From Vitis vinifera (Eukaryota > Streptophyta > Magnoliopsida > Vitales > Vitaceae), in assembly GCF_030704535.1 (NCBI RefSeq), contig NC_081819.1, forward strand, positions 20,928,001-20,992,000: a stretch of 64,000 nucleotides of DNA, read 5' to 3'. This document shows, piece after piece, positions 24,587-35,489 of the stretch. How positions within the stretch are numbered: the stretch's first letter is position 1; every line of letters begins with the position of its first letter. The notes beneath the pieces are model-generated. The model was not told the DNA's origin, did no database searches, and worked only from the letters and a program-made list of their open reading frames with translations. The translations under genes and the position numbers were made by a program.

Positions 24587-24964
24587 TGTAGGGAATTAAA
24601 CCGAATTCCCAACCCGTGAGAAACAAAAAATTAGAGAAAACACACGCCAAAGAAAAACAATCACACGCACAAGACAGTATTTACGTGGTTCGACAATTTG
24701 CCTACGTCCACGGAGTTGCAGGGATATCACTATTATCAGGGAAGAATACAAAGAGTACAACATGACGGCTACAATATTCTCTATATATATATAGCACGAC
24801 AACCCTACCATACTAAAAAACCCTAATTACAAAAGGTGGTTCCACAATGGGCTAAACGGGCCCAACAGGCCTCAATAAATCTCCCATTAAAAAAGTCATG
24901 CAATATTATTCGGGTCGGGTCGTCAAACCGGATCAAACAAAACTAGGCTCCACAAAGCCCAACA
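24587..24964 (-). repeat. 5' LTR of the Copia element
   Basis: Promoter-bearing LTR of the minus-strand element. It carries a TATATATATAG stretch at about 24780 and the tRNA primer site directly inside it. To its right, sequence homologous to the pre-insertion site resumes at ATGAAAATTCGGTCTCCAGG. Confidence 0.93.
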
Positions 24965-25091
24965 AATCATGAAAATTCGGTCTCCAGGAGTGAGCTGATG
25001 ACTGAAGTCAGCACACTCGACACCATATAATAAAGCTTTATGGTCAGGCCTCATGCCAAGAAAGACTTTTCATTCTCTCTAAATCTCTGAG

Positions 25092-25585
25092 ATGAGGCTT
25101 TTTGGTAAGGAGATGGTGCCGAATGAAGGAGAAAACGACCTGCCTCTCTCCCGACTGCCCGCTGCAATGCTGCATCCTATTGAAGGCATGCAGGGGCGTG
25201 GCCTGGTTTTGGTGACGAGAAAGACAGTGTTACACGATCCGATGTGGCCGTGCGTCAGGGTCGGTTTTTGATCAGCAAGGGTGAGGTGCTGTGGGGACAG
25301 TTATCGGAGGAGGAGCAGAGGGAGCTGGTGAGACCAAAAGGGTACGTTGAAGTTGAGGTAGTAGATCCGAGGGGGGAGAGGAATAAGATGAAGTTGAGGA
25401 GGCGGGGGAGTTCAACTACGCTTGTGTTGGGTTCTGGATGGATAAAGCTTGTGAAGGATAATAAGCTGGAGGCAGGGGTGGATTTTATTGAGTTGTGGAG
25501 TTTTAGGATGGGTTTGAAGCTGTGCTTTGCTTTGAATGTCGAGAGACAACTGACAATACCATCCATGATGATGATATATTATTAA
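25092..25585 (+). pseudogene. B3-domain gene copy A, frameshifted
   Basis: Closest relative is the intact copy at 46129-46635. Compared with it, this copy has a 15 bp in-frame loss near 25130 and a net 2 bp gain at about 25224-25235 (GACAGTGTTACACGATCC against GACACTGACACGATCC), which shifts the frame. After the shift the frame stays open to 25585 and encodes most of the B3 domain (GSGWIKLVKDNKLEAGVDF, ELWSFR, LCFALNVER). A TATA-like CATATAATAA lies at about 25024. A shorter product could start at the ATG near 25244, but it would lack the first B3 strands. Probably a recent pseudogene. Confidence 0.8.
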
Positions 25586-25599
25586 TTTTCAAGAATCTG

Positions 25600-25846
25600 A
25601 ATCTAGCTATAATGGTACTATACAAGAGTGCGTTGGTCCGGTTGGTTTTTCACTTGGATTTCCTTTGAAATATGTGAGTGAGAATAGCGATGAAGATTGT
25701 GAGATGTGGGTTTAGTGACTTTTGTCCATACACACTTTTTCTAGTGAAATTTCATGTTTTGTGTAATTTTTTTATAAATAAAATTTGGCTTATTATCTCA
25801 AGCTCATGCTGATTGGATTTTCATTCACAATATATAGTGTTGGTGT
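25600..25846. repeat. Downstream flank shared by plus-strand B3 copies
   Basis: Sequence from GTGCGTTGGTCCGGTTGG to the CAATATATAGTG motif recurs at 27798-28045 and 46660-46929. In this copy it runs straight into GTGCTTCGGTGGTTGGTTC without a long insert. It is therefore the empty site for the solo LTRs at 28046 and 46930. Confidence 0.85.
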
Positions 25847-25953
25847 GCTTCGGTGGTTGGTTCAAAAGGGCCCGATGGTCATTCACGTTGACATTTACCA
25901 TCTTTGGAGTGACCAATCTTCATCAAAACCTTACTTTATCATAACGTAAAGTA

Positions 25954-25997
25954 TAGATGGGTTGAGGATTGGGACTATAAGAATGGTAGTATGCAAC
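25954..25997. repeat. Fragment of ATX exon 11 (copy 1)
   Basis: TAGATGGGTTGAGGATTGGG and the bases after it match the PHD-encoding exon 11 of the ATX-like gene (12082-12130). It is the most diverged of four copies: the last third reads AAGAATGGTAGTATGCAAC. It precedes B3 copy B. Confidence 0.8.
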
Positions 25998-26122
25998 AAA
26001 AAGCCATTCCGATCGTTGACCATCAAAACCTTAATACAAAAACTAAAAACAATAATCAAGAACATCTACTCAACATCAAAAACTTTACAAGATTCCATTT
26101 TACACCATTATCATCATCTTCT

Positions 26123-26627
26123 TTAACGATTAATTACTGGACTTCCATCTCTCTTGACATTCAAGGCAAAACACAGATTCGAATCCGCCCTAAAACTCCA
26201 TAGCTCTACACAATCCACCTCTGCCTTCAGCCCGTTATCTTCCACAAGCTTTCGCCACCCAGAATTCAGGACTACTTTATTCAAACTAACCCACTTCTTC
26301 AACCTCATAGTGTACTTCCCACCCCTCGGATCTACCACCATTACTTCAACGCCCCCTCCTCCTTCCACCTCCCTCTTCTCCTCCTCTGATAAGACCCCCC
26401 ATAGCACCTCACTCTTTGGGACAAAAAATCGATTCTGACCCGCGTCAACGTCAGATCCCTCCAATATTTTCCTCGTAAAAAAAACCTGATCCCTCCCCTC
26501 CATGTTATGAATCATCTGCAGCAGTGGAAAAGGAAACGGGACTGGAGGTAAAGGCGGCGATGAGGTTCGGGTTTTGTTAATTGCGCTCCTCCTCATTTCA
26601 GGAACCAAATCTCTTCCAAATATCATG
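26123..26627 (-). pseudogene. B3-domain gene copy B (type I), 5' end replaced
   Basis: The frame encodes a full B3 domain (SDVDAGQNRFFVPKSEV, LNSGWRKLVEDNGL, ELWSFR, LCFALNVKRD). Homology to the intact type I gene (35880-36464) stops at about 26627, just inside the N-terminal region. Upstream, the sequence belongs to a retroelement remnant, including a poly(A/T) run read as a Phe stretch. The first ~27 codons and the promoter of the other type I genes are lost. A new start at the Met of MIFGRDL (26625) could still give a B3 protein of about 167 residues. Confidence 0.7.
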
Positions 26628-27415
26628 GTTCTGGGGTATTTTTGGTCCAAAAAAAAAAAAAAAATTTTTATTTCTTTTGGGCTACTGGACCATGGCTCAC
26701 CCACAATTTTATTTGGTAATATATATATTTATGATTGAAATTAAATGCTGAAACAAGTGAGCCAAGAGAGGGAGCTGGAGTCTAAAGCCAAACCGTTCTC
26801 AATGCTCATGGTCCGGATTTTATAAAGGGAAAAGACCCAAAGGCTTATATATTCTAAATATTGTACATTATCTGGTGTAGTTCTCATTTCTGGGTTTCAG
26901 TGATGGGTGGACTGGGGACTTATGCAAGGACCCATCTTCCAAAAAAATTTAGACTCAGAACTAAGTGGGCACATGACGCCAAACTACGTCGGCGGCGGCA
27001 CCAGCATCAGAACGACGGCGCCATCACCGGAACGACGTCGTGACAGCGTTTCCGACCGGACAACGACGCCAAAACGTCTTTCCGATCGCCTGAAATGGCG
27101 CCAGAATGGTGCCTTTTGAATGGCGTTGCCAACAGCGCCTGAATGGCGCTGCTAACGGCGCCTGAACGGCGCTGCAAATGGTGCCTCGAACACGCCTGAA
27201 AATGGCGCTTCAAAAGGCGCTGAACGGCGCCGGATGGTGGCTGAGGCGCACCTTGAACGGCGCCTGAACAGCGCCTGAAGCATGCCTGAAACGGCGCTTG
27301 AAATTGCGCCTGAAATTGTGCCTGAACGGCACCTAGATCGCCCAAAACAGCCCAGCTGTTATTTGTGTTTTAAAAGGTATTTTTGGTGAGGATGGAACCT
27401 GGATCTGATACCAAT
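26628..27415 (-). mobile_element. Internal remnant of a non-autonomous LTR element
   Basis: It lies between the broken 5' end of copy B and an LTR at 27416. A primer-binding site variant, TGGTATCAGATCC (minus strand, 27401-27413), adjoins the LTR. There is no retroviral-type coding sequence. It is mostly a GC-rich minisatellite. The left LTR is missing, so it is truncated on that side. Confidence 0.65.
27010..27340. repeat. GC-rich minisatellite (GGCGCCTGAA-type units)
   Basis: Many imperfect repeats of GGCGCCTGAACGGCGC and related words, 10-25 bp apart. It stands out sharply from the AT-rich surroundings. The minus-strand open frame across it (27345-27007) is low-complexity Gln/Ala/Phe and is probably not a protein. 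Confidence 0.8.
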
Positions 27416-27797
27416 TGTTATATATCTTTGATCTCCATTATCACCAAAACATAATGGGATATATTTATCAAATTCATTCAGAACATGCATTTATTCATAT
27501 TAAACATACCCAAATATGGCAATGGGAAGCGGGAGAGATCAGGGTTCTGTTCTATTCAAAGATGTGATATTACAAAATGAACAGACTCTTGATCTTTTAT
27601 ACCCTCTAGCCTTTGGGACCATACCCATTGGGCTATTGGGCCTCACGAGTTTTAGGCCCATCATCTAAGTCTCGTGATGACGTTTGAGCTTTACACATAA
27701 GTGACCCATACTCTTGAACGAACAGAAAACAAATACTATAAGAGATGAATAGCTTAATCATGAATTATTGTTAGATATGTGAGTCCATATCTTAACA
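27416..27797 (-). repeat. LTR of a truncated retroelement
   Basis: A 382 bp block that begins TGTTATATATC and ends CTTAACA on the plus strand, with a tRNA-Met type primer site just outside its left end. On the minus strand it is the 5' LTR. Its right edge abuts TGCGTTGGTCCG, which is internal to the B3 gene flank, so it marks a breakpoint of the array. Confidence 0.75.
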
Positions 27798-28045
27798 TGC
27801 GTTGGTCCGTTGGTTTTTCACTTGGATTTCCTTTGAAATATGTGAGTGAAATATGCATGTGAGAATAACGATGAAGATTGTAAGATGTCGGTTTAGAGAC
27901 TTTAGTCCATACACACTTTTTCTCTTGAAATTTCATGTTTTATGTACTTTTTATTTTATATATAAATAAAATGTGCATGATGGAATTTGGCTTGTTATCT
28001 CAAGGTCACGCTGATTGGATTTTCACTGACAATATATAGTGATGG

Positions 28046-31000
28046 TGTAATACTCGGGTTTTTAAGTACACGTCAGATTCTCCGAGTATAAAGTCTTTTA
28101 TAAAATTATGGGTCAAATAGTTAAAAAGAGTGGTAAAGATTTACGTGTTAGTTTTTAATTAGGAAAGATTTTGGAGAAGTTGATAAAAAATCAATAATTT
28201 GAAAAAAAATTTAGATGTAAGGAGTGAGAATTTTAGAAATTAAATTTAGATTTGAAAAAAAATTTAATCATCAAATAATTGAGATTAAGTTTTAAAAATT
28301 TGAATATCAAGTATGTTAAGAGAATTAATTTAATTATTATTTGATAATTATCAGAAAATCATAGTAAGAAAAACTTGATAAAAATTTATATTATATCAAA
28401 TTGTTATAATGGATAATTAAAAAGAAATTGAATTTAATTTTATAACAAATCAATTTAATTCTTATAATTGAAGTTAAACTTTATAGAATTACAAAACATT
28501 AAACATAGTTGAATTGAAATTAAATTAAGATTAAATTTTGATATGTGAATTTAGAAAATATATACAAAAGGGGTAAATTAATTAAATGTGAATTTTATGA
28601 ATTTAACTTTTGAAATTTTGATATGATTGAACAATTTGACAAATGAAGTAAATTAAATAAAAGTTATACCAAAAGGTTGATGATTTGATTTTTATAAATT
28701 GAATGACTAATTAATTTATGGAATTAAGTTTTAGAATATTACTTAAATTTTTTTTAGTAAATAAATATTAGTAAAATTAACAGGTTAAGGGTTATTACAA
28801 ATTTCGACTTCTTGGGCGCTGAAAAAAAAATTATTTTATGTTTCTAATTTTTTATGAAATTGAATTTTTTTAATAGTCAATTATATCATGTTTTAAATGA
28901 ATTTCAAAGTAAAAATGTTTCAGGTAATTAAACTCAAATGATATTTTTTCAAGAACAGACTTGTAGTAAATTTAATTATGAATATGATAGTATTTTTCAT
29001 AAGGTGGAAAATCATAAGTTGAGTGTAATTTATAATTATGAAATGTGAAATAAATAATGACAGTTTAATTTATTATTAAAAGAAACGAGGTGCGCGACGT
29101 TTTCAAATTTGTTTAATATGTATATAAAAGTGGATTGGTGGCGTAGGAGGCAAAATAAGAGGAAAAGAAAGAAAGAAAGGTGGGGAATGAGCATGGGAGA
29201 TGCCAGGGAGGATCTCTATCGCTTGTCTCCATCGATCCGATGGTGAAATGACTTTTGATCGTGATGAAAGTTCAGACAGTGATAGTCTTCAATGTGGTGA
29301 ACACTTTTACAGAGTTGGATTTTCGATCCCATGATTGGATTTTATTGTACAGGTAGGGTGTGTTTTTCCCAAATTTCTCTTTTGACTTTTCTTGGGCTTT
29401 TCATTTTACTTTTATTTACTTTCAAAAAACTCTATGGAAATGAGTGAGTTGTTGCATTATAGTAGATCGTCATATAGTTTTTATTTAGGTTGTTTTTGGA
29501 AACCCTAAACGTGTAATATGATTTGGTTTTGCTTTAAAAATGTTAAATGAGAAGTAAATAAAAGTTTAATGCAAGATAAAAATATTAGAATTGTTGGTAT
29601 TTAATTGTTGTTTCTGTGATAGGATTTACTGGATTGTTGTGGTTGTGAAAATTCTTTTTATTGGAGTATTGGTTAATATATTTTTGTGATTGTTGTTATA
29701 TTAGAAATTATATAAATTTATTGGTGATATATTAGTGTTGAAAATAATGGAAAATATTTGTTGAAAATTTTGAGTATTGAGATATGTTTAAAATGATTGT
29801 TTTAAAATTATTAATATTATTACAAATAAATAAATTGATGATATAAATTGAGTTATTGTTAATATTTGAATTATTGAAAAAATATTTCCCAAATGTTGTG
29901 GTGGCGTAATTGTGGAAAATTTTTATATTAAGTGTTAATATTATTGAGATTATTGGAGATAAATAAATTATGATATAAATTGTTTTTTTGTTGATATTTG
30001 TATTAGTGAGAATTTTCTTGGATATGTGTGGTTATTTAATTAAAGAAAAAAATGGTTATATTGGTTGTTGGAAATTATTAAGTATGTCGAGAATAAATAG
30101 AATTTATATGGCTACAATTTAAAACTATGTTTTGATGCTATACAATTAATTGTGAATTTTCTTTGATGTTGGTAGTGATTAAAATGAAGAAAAATCGTTT
30201 TGTGGGTTATTGGAAATTATGAAGCATAATGGGAGTAAATAGAATTATGTCTTAGAAAATTATGAATGTTGAAATATGATTTGATTGCACTTCATATGCG
30301 TTATGATAATGTGAAGAAAAAGAAAAATTAAAGAAATGGTTGTATGAAATGGAAATAAGAATGACAAGACGCTAATGAGGGCAAAAATGAAAAATAAATA
30401 AAATGGAATGACCCCAAAGAGGGCGAATTAAGAAGGAAGTGAGATCCGTAGGGTAAAAGACCCAAAATTTTATCCTGGGAAGACTTCGAATGAGGAGTGT
30501 ATTTGGGTACAGACGTGTATCATTTGGTGAAAACCTGAGAATGATAGTGAATTGCGTGAAAGTATTTGCATCATGGTTGTATTTGGAAGAAGGATTTGTA
30601 TTATTATCAAGTGTATGTTTGAATATATTATTCAAGACTAAAATGATTTGTTTATTTTGTAAATTTAGAATTATTGATATGCTAAACATATGATTGAATA
30701 AGGAAAATGATAATTTTGATAGACTTAAATTTGTAGGTTGAATTTTCTTTTAATGTGTATAATGCAAATGAAATATTATCTTTTGACATATGGTTGTGTG
30801 TGTGTGTGTGTTTTTTTTTATCTAGAATTTCAAACTCATTTGGGTGTAAAACACCCTAATGTGGAAATGCTTATCTCTTTATTTTCTAAAATTTTAAATA
30901 CAGATATAGTTTTGGAGGGACCACAGGAAGATCAAGAACTGTTCCAAAAAGCAAAAAAACCATAATAATGGTTGTTTTTAAATTTATATTACCCTTTTGA

Positions 31001-31389
31001 TATGTACTAATTTGAGTTATGGACTTTTGTAAGTTAAATTATATTTTGTTAGTTTGTAAAATATTTTTGGAAATATAGTTTTTGATTTAGAGATTATTGT
31101 AAATATTTGAGTTTTTGGATAGGAAGATGATTGATGCATTTATCATACTTGTGAACATGAGATAGTGTAATGGTTGATTTTGGAAAAAAATAAAATAATA
31201 TATTATAGTAAATCTTAGTTTAATAAATTTATTTAGGATAAGATGCTTTATTAAAAATATATATATATATATATATAAAATAAAATTCAGATTATTTTGA
31301 TTGATTTGGATAAGAATAATCCTTAGGATATAATCTTTAACTTGGGGTAAGGAGTCAAGTTTTGAATTGCCCAAAATCAGGGCGCGAGA
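28046..31389 (+). mobile_element. 3.3 kb solo LTR, copy 1 (Gypsy/chromovirus-like)
   Basis: It starts TGTAATACTCGGG and ends AGGGCGCGAGA; compare the TGTAACACCC...GGGCGTGACA ends typical of long Gypsy LTRs. The 5 bp direct repeat GATGG flanks it (28041-28045 and 31390-31394). The undisturbed site is at 25841-25860. A TATATAAAAG box (about 29121-29130) is followed by GC-richer leader-like sequence (29150-29345) that ends in a CAG/GTAGGG donor-like site. The same element at the same site occurs at 46930-51179, so it inserted before the segment was duplicated. No coding region for gag-pol is present. Confidence 0.8.
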
Positions 31390-31523
31390 GATGGCGTGTT
31401 TCGGTGGTTGGTTCAAAGGGGCCCTTATGTTGGCAATAATGAATCACTTTAGATTCTTATAGTTTTCAAGCATGTTTGTTTGTTACTTTATCATAACGGT
31501 ATAGTAGACAGCATAATGATACG

Positions 31524-31576
31524 TTATTTGAAGATGGGTTGAGGATTGGGACTGTAACAAGATGATAATATGCAAC
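31524..31576. repeat. Fragment of ATX exon 11 (copy 2)
   Basis: About 53 bp matching 12078-12130 of the methyltransferase gene with roughly five differences, ending at TGCAACA. Neighbouring exon and intron sequence is not kept. It is located 100-150 bp beyond the 3' end of B3 copy C. Confidence 0.88.
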
Positions 31577-31680
31577 AAAAAGCCATTCCGTTGACCATCA
31601 AAACCTTAATGCAAAAACTAAAAACAATAATCACGAACACCTACACAACATCAAGAAACCTTTATCATCATCTTCTTAAT

Positions 31681-32272
31681 TTAAAGATTAATTACTAGAC
31701 TTCCATCTCTCTTGACATTCAAGGCAAAACACAGCTTCGAATCCGCCCTAAAAACTCCATAGCTCTACACAATCCACCTCTGCCTTCAGCCCGTTATCTT
31801 CCGCAAGCTTTCGCCACCCAGAATTCAGGACTACTTTATTCAAACTAACCCACTTCTTCAACCTCATAGTGTACTTCCCACCCCTCGGATCTAACACCAT
31901 TACTTCAACGCCCCCTCCTCCTTCCACCTCCCTCTTCTCCTCCTCTGATAAGACCCCCCATAGCACCTCACTCTTTGGGACAAAAATTCGATTCTGACCC
32001 GCGTCAACGTCAGACCGCTCCAATATTTTCCTCGTAACAAAAACCTGATCCCTCCCCTCCATGTTATGAATCATCTGCAGCAGTGGAAAAGGAAACGGGG
32101 CTGGAGGTAAAGGCGGTGAGATGAGGTTCGGGTTTTCTTAATTGCGCTCCGGCCTCCTCCTTTCAGGAACCAAATCTCTTCCAAATTTCATGGTGGACCT
32201 TCTCTTCTTTCCTCTCTTGGTTTCTTTTGGTTTTTCATTCGGCGTCATCTCCACTCGAAACAGTCTCATCAT
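31681..32272 (-). pseudogene. B3-domain gene copy C (type I), two or more frameshifts
   Basis: Aligned by eye with the intact type I gene at 35880-36464. One extra A near 31750 shifts the frame just after ELWSF, removing the last B3 strand. Two extra bases near 32112 and four near 32146 disturb the linker before the domain, although together they restore the frame. The start region (MM, RLFRVEM) at 32272 is kept. It is the positional equivalent of copy I at 51471, which shares the 2 bp gain. Presumed non-functional. Confidence 0.8.
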
Positions 32273-33124
32273 TGTACCAGAAAGAAAAAATCAATAGAAT
32301 GCAAAAGACGAGAATGAAGAGCTTGCATGCAAGTGTCTGATTTTATAGAGAATACTGCAGAGTTGGGGTGAAGATATGAAAGGTGACGGCCAAATTTGAG
32401 TAGGAAAAGGAAAGTGGAAGATTCTGTTCGTTCGAAATGGAGATTTGTTTCTAATATCTGTGGGAAATACTAAAATCTTATTTCTAATTTTAATATTTTC
32501 ATTGCAACGTACTTCTTAATCCAAGCCTTTCTTTCTTTTTTCGATACAAATATTTATTTATAATTATCTGAAATTATTTAATTTTTAATTAATTATTCAT
32601 TAAATTTAAAATAAATGTCATTCATATTATGATAAAAATGCTAATAATTTTACATGAAAAATGGTAACATGAAAAAATTTACTATATTGGATCCAAATAG
32701 ATAATTAGAATTATTAAGATTTAGTTTACATATAATAATTTATTTATTAAAAGTTTATTTATTTTTAAATTATTTAATTTTTAACAAAAAAAAAAGTAAA
32801 ATGAATTTAAAGAAATGTATTAAAATGATTTATTGAATATAAATTCTTTTTAATTTTCTTTACTTTTTCTCTCTACTTTATTTCTCTCAAATTTTTCTTT
32901 AAATTTTATGAGAACCAAAAGTAATATAAAAATAATGATAATAAAGTAAAGCAAAGAAATATTCAAGTTAAAATAACTATATTAATAAAAGTAATAAAGA
33001 TTGTTTACATATATTGATAATCAAATCAACCTTCAAACTTTTAAAAAAAACCCTAAGTCATTCTGTTGAGTCGATCATCAAGAACATAACACAATTGAAC
33101 TTTACACGATTATCATCTTCTTCT

Positions 33125-33739
33125 TCAAAGATTAATTACTGGACGTTGGTCTCTCTTGACATTCAAGGCAAAACACAGCTTCGAATCTGCCCTAAAACTC
33201 CATAGCTCTACGCAATCCATCTCTGCCATCAACTCGTTATCTTCCACAAGCTTTCGCCACCCAGAATTCAGCACGACCTTATTCAAACTAACCCACTTCT
33301 TCAACCTCAAATTGTACTTCCAACCTCTCGGATCCACCACCATTGCTTCAACGCCCCCTCCTCCTTCCACCTGCGTCCTCTCCTCCTCAGTTAGCACCCC
33401 CCATAGCACTTCACTCTTTGGAATGAAAAATCGGTTCTGACCCGCATCAGTGTCTGACCGTTCTAGTATCTTTGTGGTAACAAAAACCTGATCCCTCCCC
33501 TCCATGTCATGAATCGCCTGCAGCAGTGGAAAAGGTAACGGGGCTGGAGGTAAAGGTGGTGAAGAGCTTCGGGTTTTCTTTATTTTGCTCCTCTTCCTTT
33601 CAGGAACAAGGTCTCGTCCAAATAACCTCGCGGACTTTCTCTTCTTTGTTCGCTTCGTTTCTTGTTCTTTTTCCTTTGGCTCCATCTTCGTTTCTTGTTC
33701 TTTTTCCTTTGGCTCCATCTCCACTCCAAACAGTCTCAT
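33125..33739 (-). CDS. B3-domain protein copy D (type II)
   Basis: Intact single-exon frame of 204 residues. B3 domain at about 87-197: FVTTKILERSDTDAGQNR, LKKW, LNSGWRKLVEDNEL, ELWSFR, LCFALNVKRD. This pattern fits the plant DUF313 / At2g31720-like B3 group; these are presumed nuclear DNA-binding proteins with little known function. The N-terminal tail is Lys/Arg-rich (RTKKRKSAR, PERKRSKIKK), a likely nuclear signal, followed by a Pro/Ser linker. An 11-residue segment (MEPKEKEQETK) is repeated in tandem at the N-terminus. Start chosen at 33739 (MRLFGVEM), shared by all copies, although the frame is open to 33985. TATA-like box at 33818-33812. Confidence 0.82.
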   Translation of the reverse strand: MRLFGVEMEPKEKEQETKMEPKEKEQETKRTKKRKSARLFGRDLVPERKRSKIKKTRSSSPPLPPAPLPFPLLQAIHDMEGRDQVFVTTKILERSDTDAGQNRFFIPKSEVLWGVLTEEERTQVEGGGGVEAMVVDPRGWKYNLRLKKWVSLNKVVLNSGWRKLVEDNELMAEMDCVELWSFRADSKLCFALNVKRDQRPVINL

Positions 33740-33793
33740 CTCGGCGTACCAGAAACAAAAATTGATAAAAGATAAGATAAGAGAATGAAGAGC

Positions 33794-33818
33794 TTGCATG
33801 CAACGGTATGAATTTATA
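33794..33818 (-). promoter_or_regulatory. TATA box and RY-type palindrome ahead of copy D
   Basis: TATAAAT (33818-33812) lies 73 bp before the start codon. The 10 bp palindrome TTGCATGCAA (33803-33794) sits between it and the ATG. The core CATGCA is the RY element bound by the ABI3/FUS3/LEC2 class of B3 proteins. Equivalent sites occur at 38174-38198 (copy G), 36515-36539 (F), 53562-53586 (J), 32323 (C) and 52108 (I). Confidence 0.5.
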
Positions 33819-33999
33819 GGGTGTAGAGTTGGGTGAGGATATGAAATGCGATAGCCAAATTTGAGTTGAAAAAGGAAAGTGAAAGATTGTGTTTGTTTGG
33901 AAAGGAAATCTGTTTCTGATATCTGCAAGATATATGAGTGAGGAAGAGTTTCTAAAAATCTTATTTCGAATTTTGATATTTTCATTGCAACATACTTCC

Positions 34000-35300
34000 T
34001 AATCCAACTCTTTCTTCGAATTATTTCCTTTTCCGATACAACTACTTATTTTTTGAAGTACATTTTTAATTATCTGAAATCCTTTAATTTTTTTTTAATT
34101 TATGGCACAATTTTTTTATAGGCATTTCCATTTAATTTCTAATATATAGATTTTTTTTTGAAAATTTGTACCTGACTTTTATGATATTCTTCATTATTGA
34201 CGTAACAAATGTATTATTCTTCATATAAAATTAAAATTATTATGATAATGTTTAAATATATTTTTATTATAAATAAAATTGATAATAACTTTTAAATAAA
34301 ATAGGATGTCTTATATAAAAAGTAGCAATTTATATGTTATATTATTAAAAAATCTTTATAAAAAATTTTAAAATTTAAGTTAATGATTTTCTTTATATTA
34401 GTATATTTTAATAGTTTTAATTTTTTTTAAAGCAATGTCTATTATTTAAATAAGAGTTCTATTTATTTATTTTTAAAAAAAAATAGAAAATAAAGTACAA
34501 TTATGATTCTTGAGATTAGTTTAGACTAAACCTAATAGATTTTTCTGTAGAAAAATTTGTATTTTGTTAAAATGATTCCATTTATATTTGAATATTTGGC
34601 ATGACTAAACCTAATTATGAATTTTTTTTTTTTGAACAAGATGGCTTGTTATCAACAACTCCTTGACAATAAGTAAAATAACTCCCCTAGCCCCCTAGCC
34701 CCCTTCCCCTATCCCCTTTTTGAATTATTTCATTTCATCCATATAAATCATAACAAACATATATGTGAAATATAATTTTTTTTTATTTTAAAAAAAATAT
34801 TATAAAGTTTTGCTTTGTAAGCTTATTTATTTATTTATCTAAAATCATCATATCTTTTGGTTATGTTTGGTTCCTGAAAACTATCAGGGAAAGAAAAAAA
34901 ATGTAAAGAAAAATGATTATTTCATATTTGATTGTTCCATGAAAAATATAAAAGAAAATCAAATATAATAAAAACTAATTTAAAAATTATATATTTTTAA
35001 ATTATTTAATCTTTATATTGATAAGTTAAAATAAATAAAATGAGTTCGAAATAGTAAATAAAAAATAATTTATTAACTTTTAATTTAATTTTTGTTTTTC
35101 TCTACTTTTCTTTAATAATTTTTTCCCTTGTATTTTTCCCCAAATTTTCCGGGAACAACTAATACATCACCATAATAATTAAAAGATAATAAATTGAACT
35201 CCAATAATTATATAATAGCAATAATGATAATCAAATAAAGAAAAGAAATACGTAGTTAGATTAAACAATTACTATATTAATAAGAGTAATAAAGATTGTT
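34000..35300. other. AT-rich spacer between B3 copies D and E
   Basis: No gene is seen. The spacer repeats at 38380-39186 and 53760-55070, including a C-rich patch (CCCCTAGCCCCC at about 34684). It is therefore part of the duplicated unit rather than unique sequence. Confidence 0.8.
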
Positions 35301-35489
35301 TACATATATTGATAATCAAATCAACCTTCAAACTTTCAAAAAAACCTAAGTCATTCTGTTTTGATCATCAACAACTTAATGCAAAAACTAAAAACAAGAA
35401 TCAGCAACATAACACAGACCCAACATCAAGAACTATGCACAATTGCTCTTTACAACTTCATCTTCTTCTTCTTCTTCTTCAAGCATTAA

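Larger units (their letters stand above)
20181..24964 (-). mobile_element. Nearly complete Tork/Tnt1-like Ty1-Copia retrotransposon
   Basis: A 4784 bp element on the minus strand. Two 378 bp LTRs (20181-20558 and 24587-24964) bound one polyprotein region. On the element's own strand the LTR starts TGTTGGGC and ends CCCTACA. A primer-binding site, TGGTATCAGAGCC, complementary to initiator tRNA-Met, adjoins the right LTR (about 24573-24585). A purine-rich tract, CAAGTGGGAGATT, adjoins the left LTR. The two LTRs differ at two positions, so insertion was recent. The empty site is preserved at about 46000. The flanks (TAGAC left, AATCA right) do not form a clean 5 bp target duplication. Confidence 0.95.

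Noticed and set aside
27007-27345. Minus-strand 112-codon Gln/Ala/Phe-rich frame.
   Set aside because: Minisatellite translation in a non-autonomous element, with no recognisable domain.
33740-33985. N-terminal extension of copy D (and equivalents in G and J) upstream of MRLFGVEM.
   Set aside because: The extension covers the TATA box and RY palindrome and is hydrophobic and AT-driven. Types I and III start at the same MxRLFGVEM/MISLFGVKM point.
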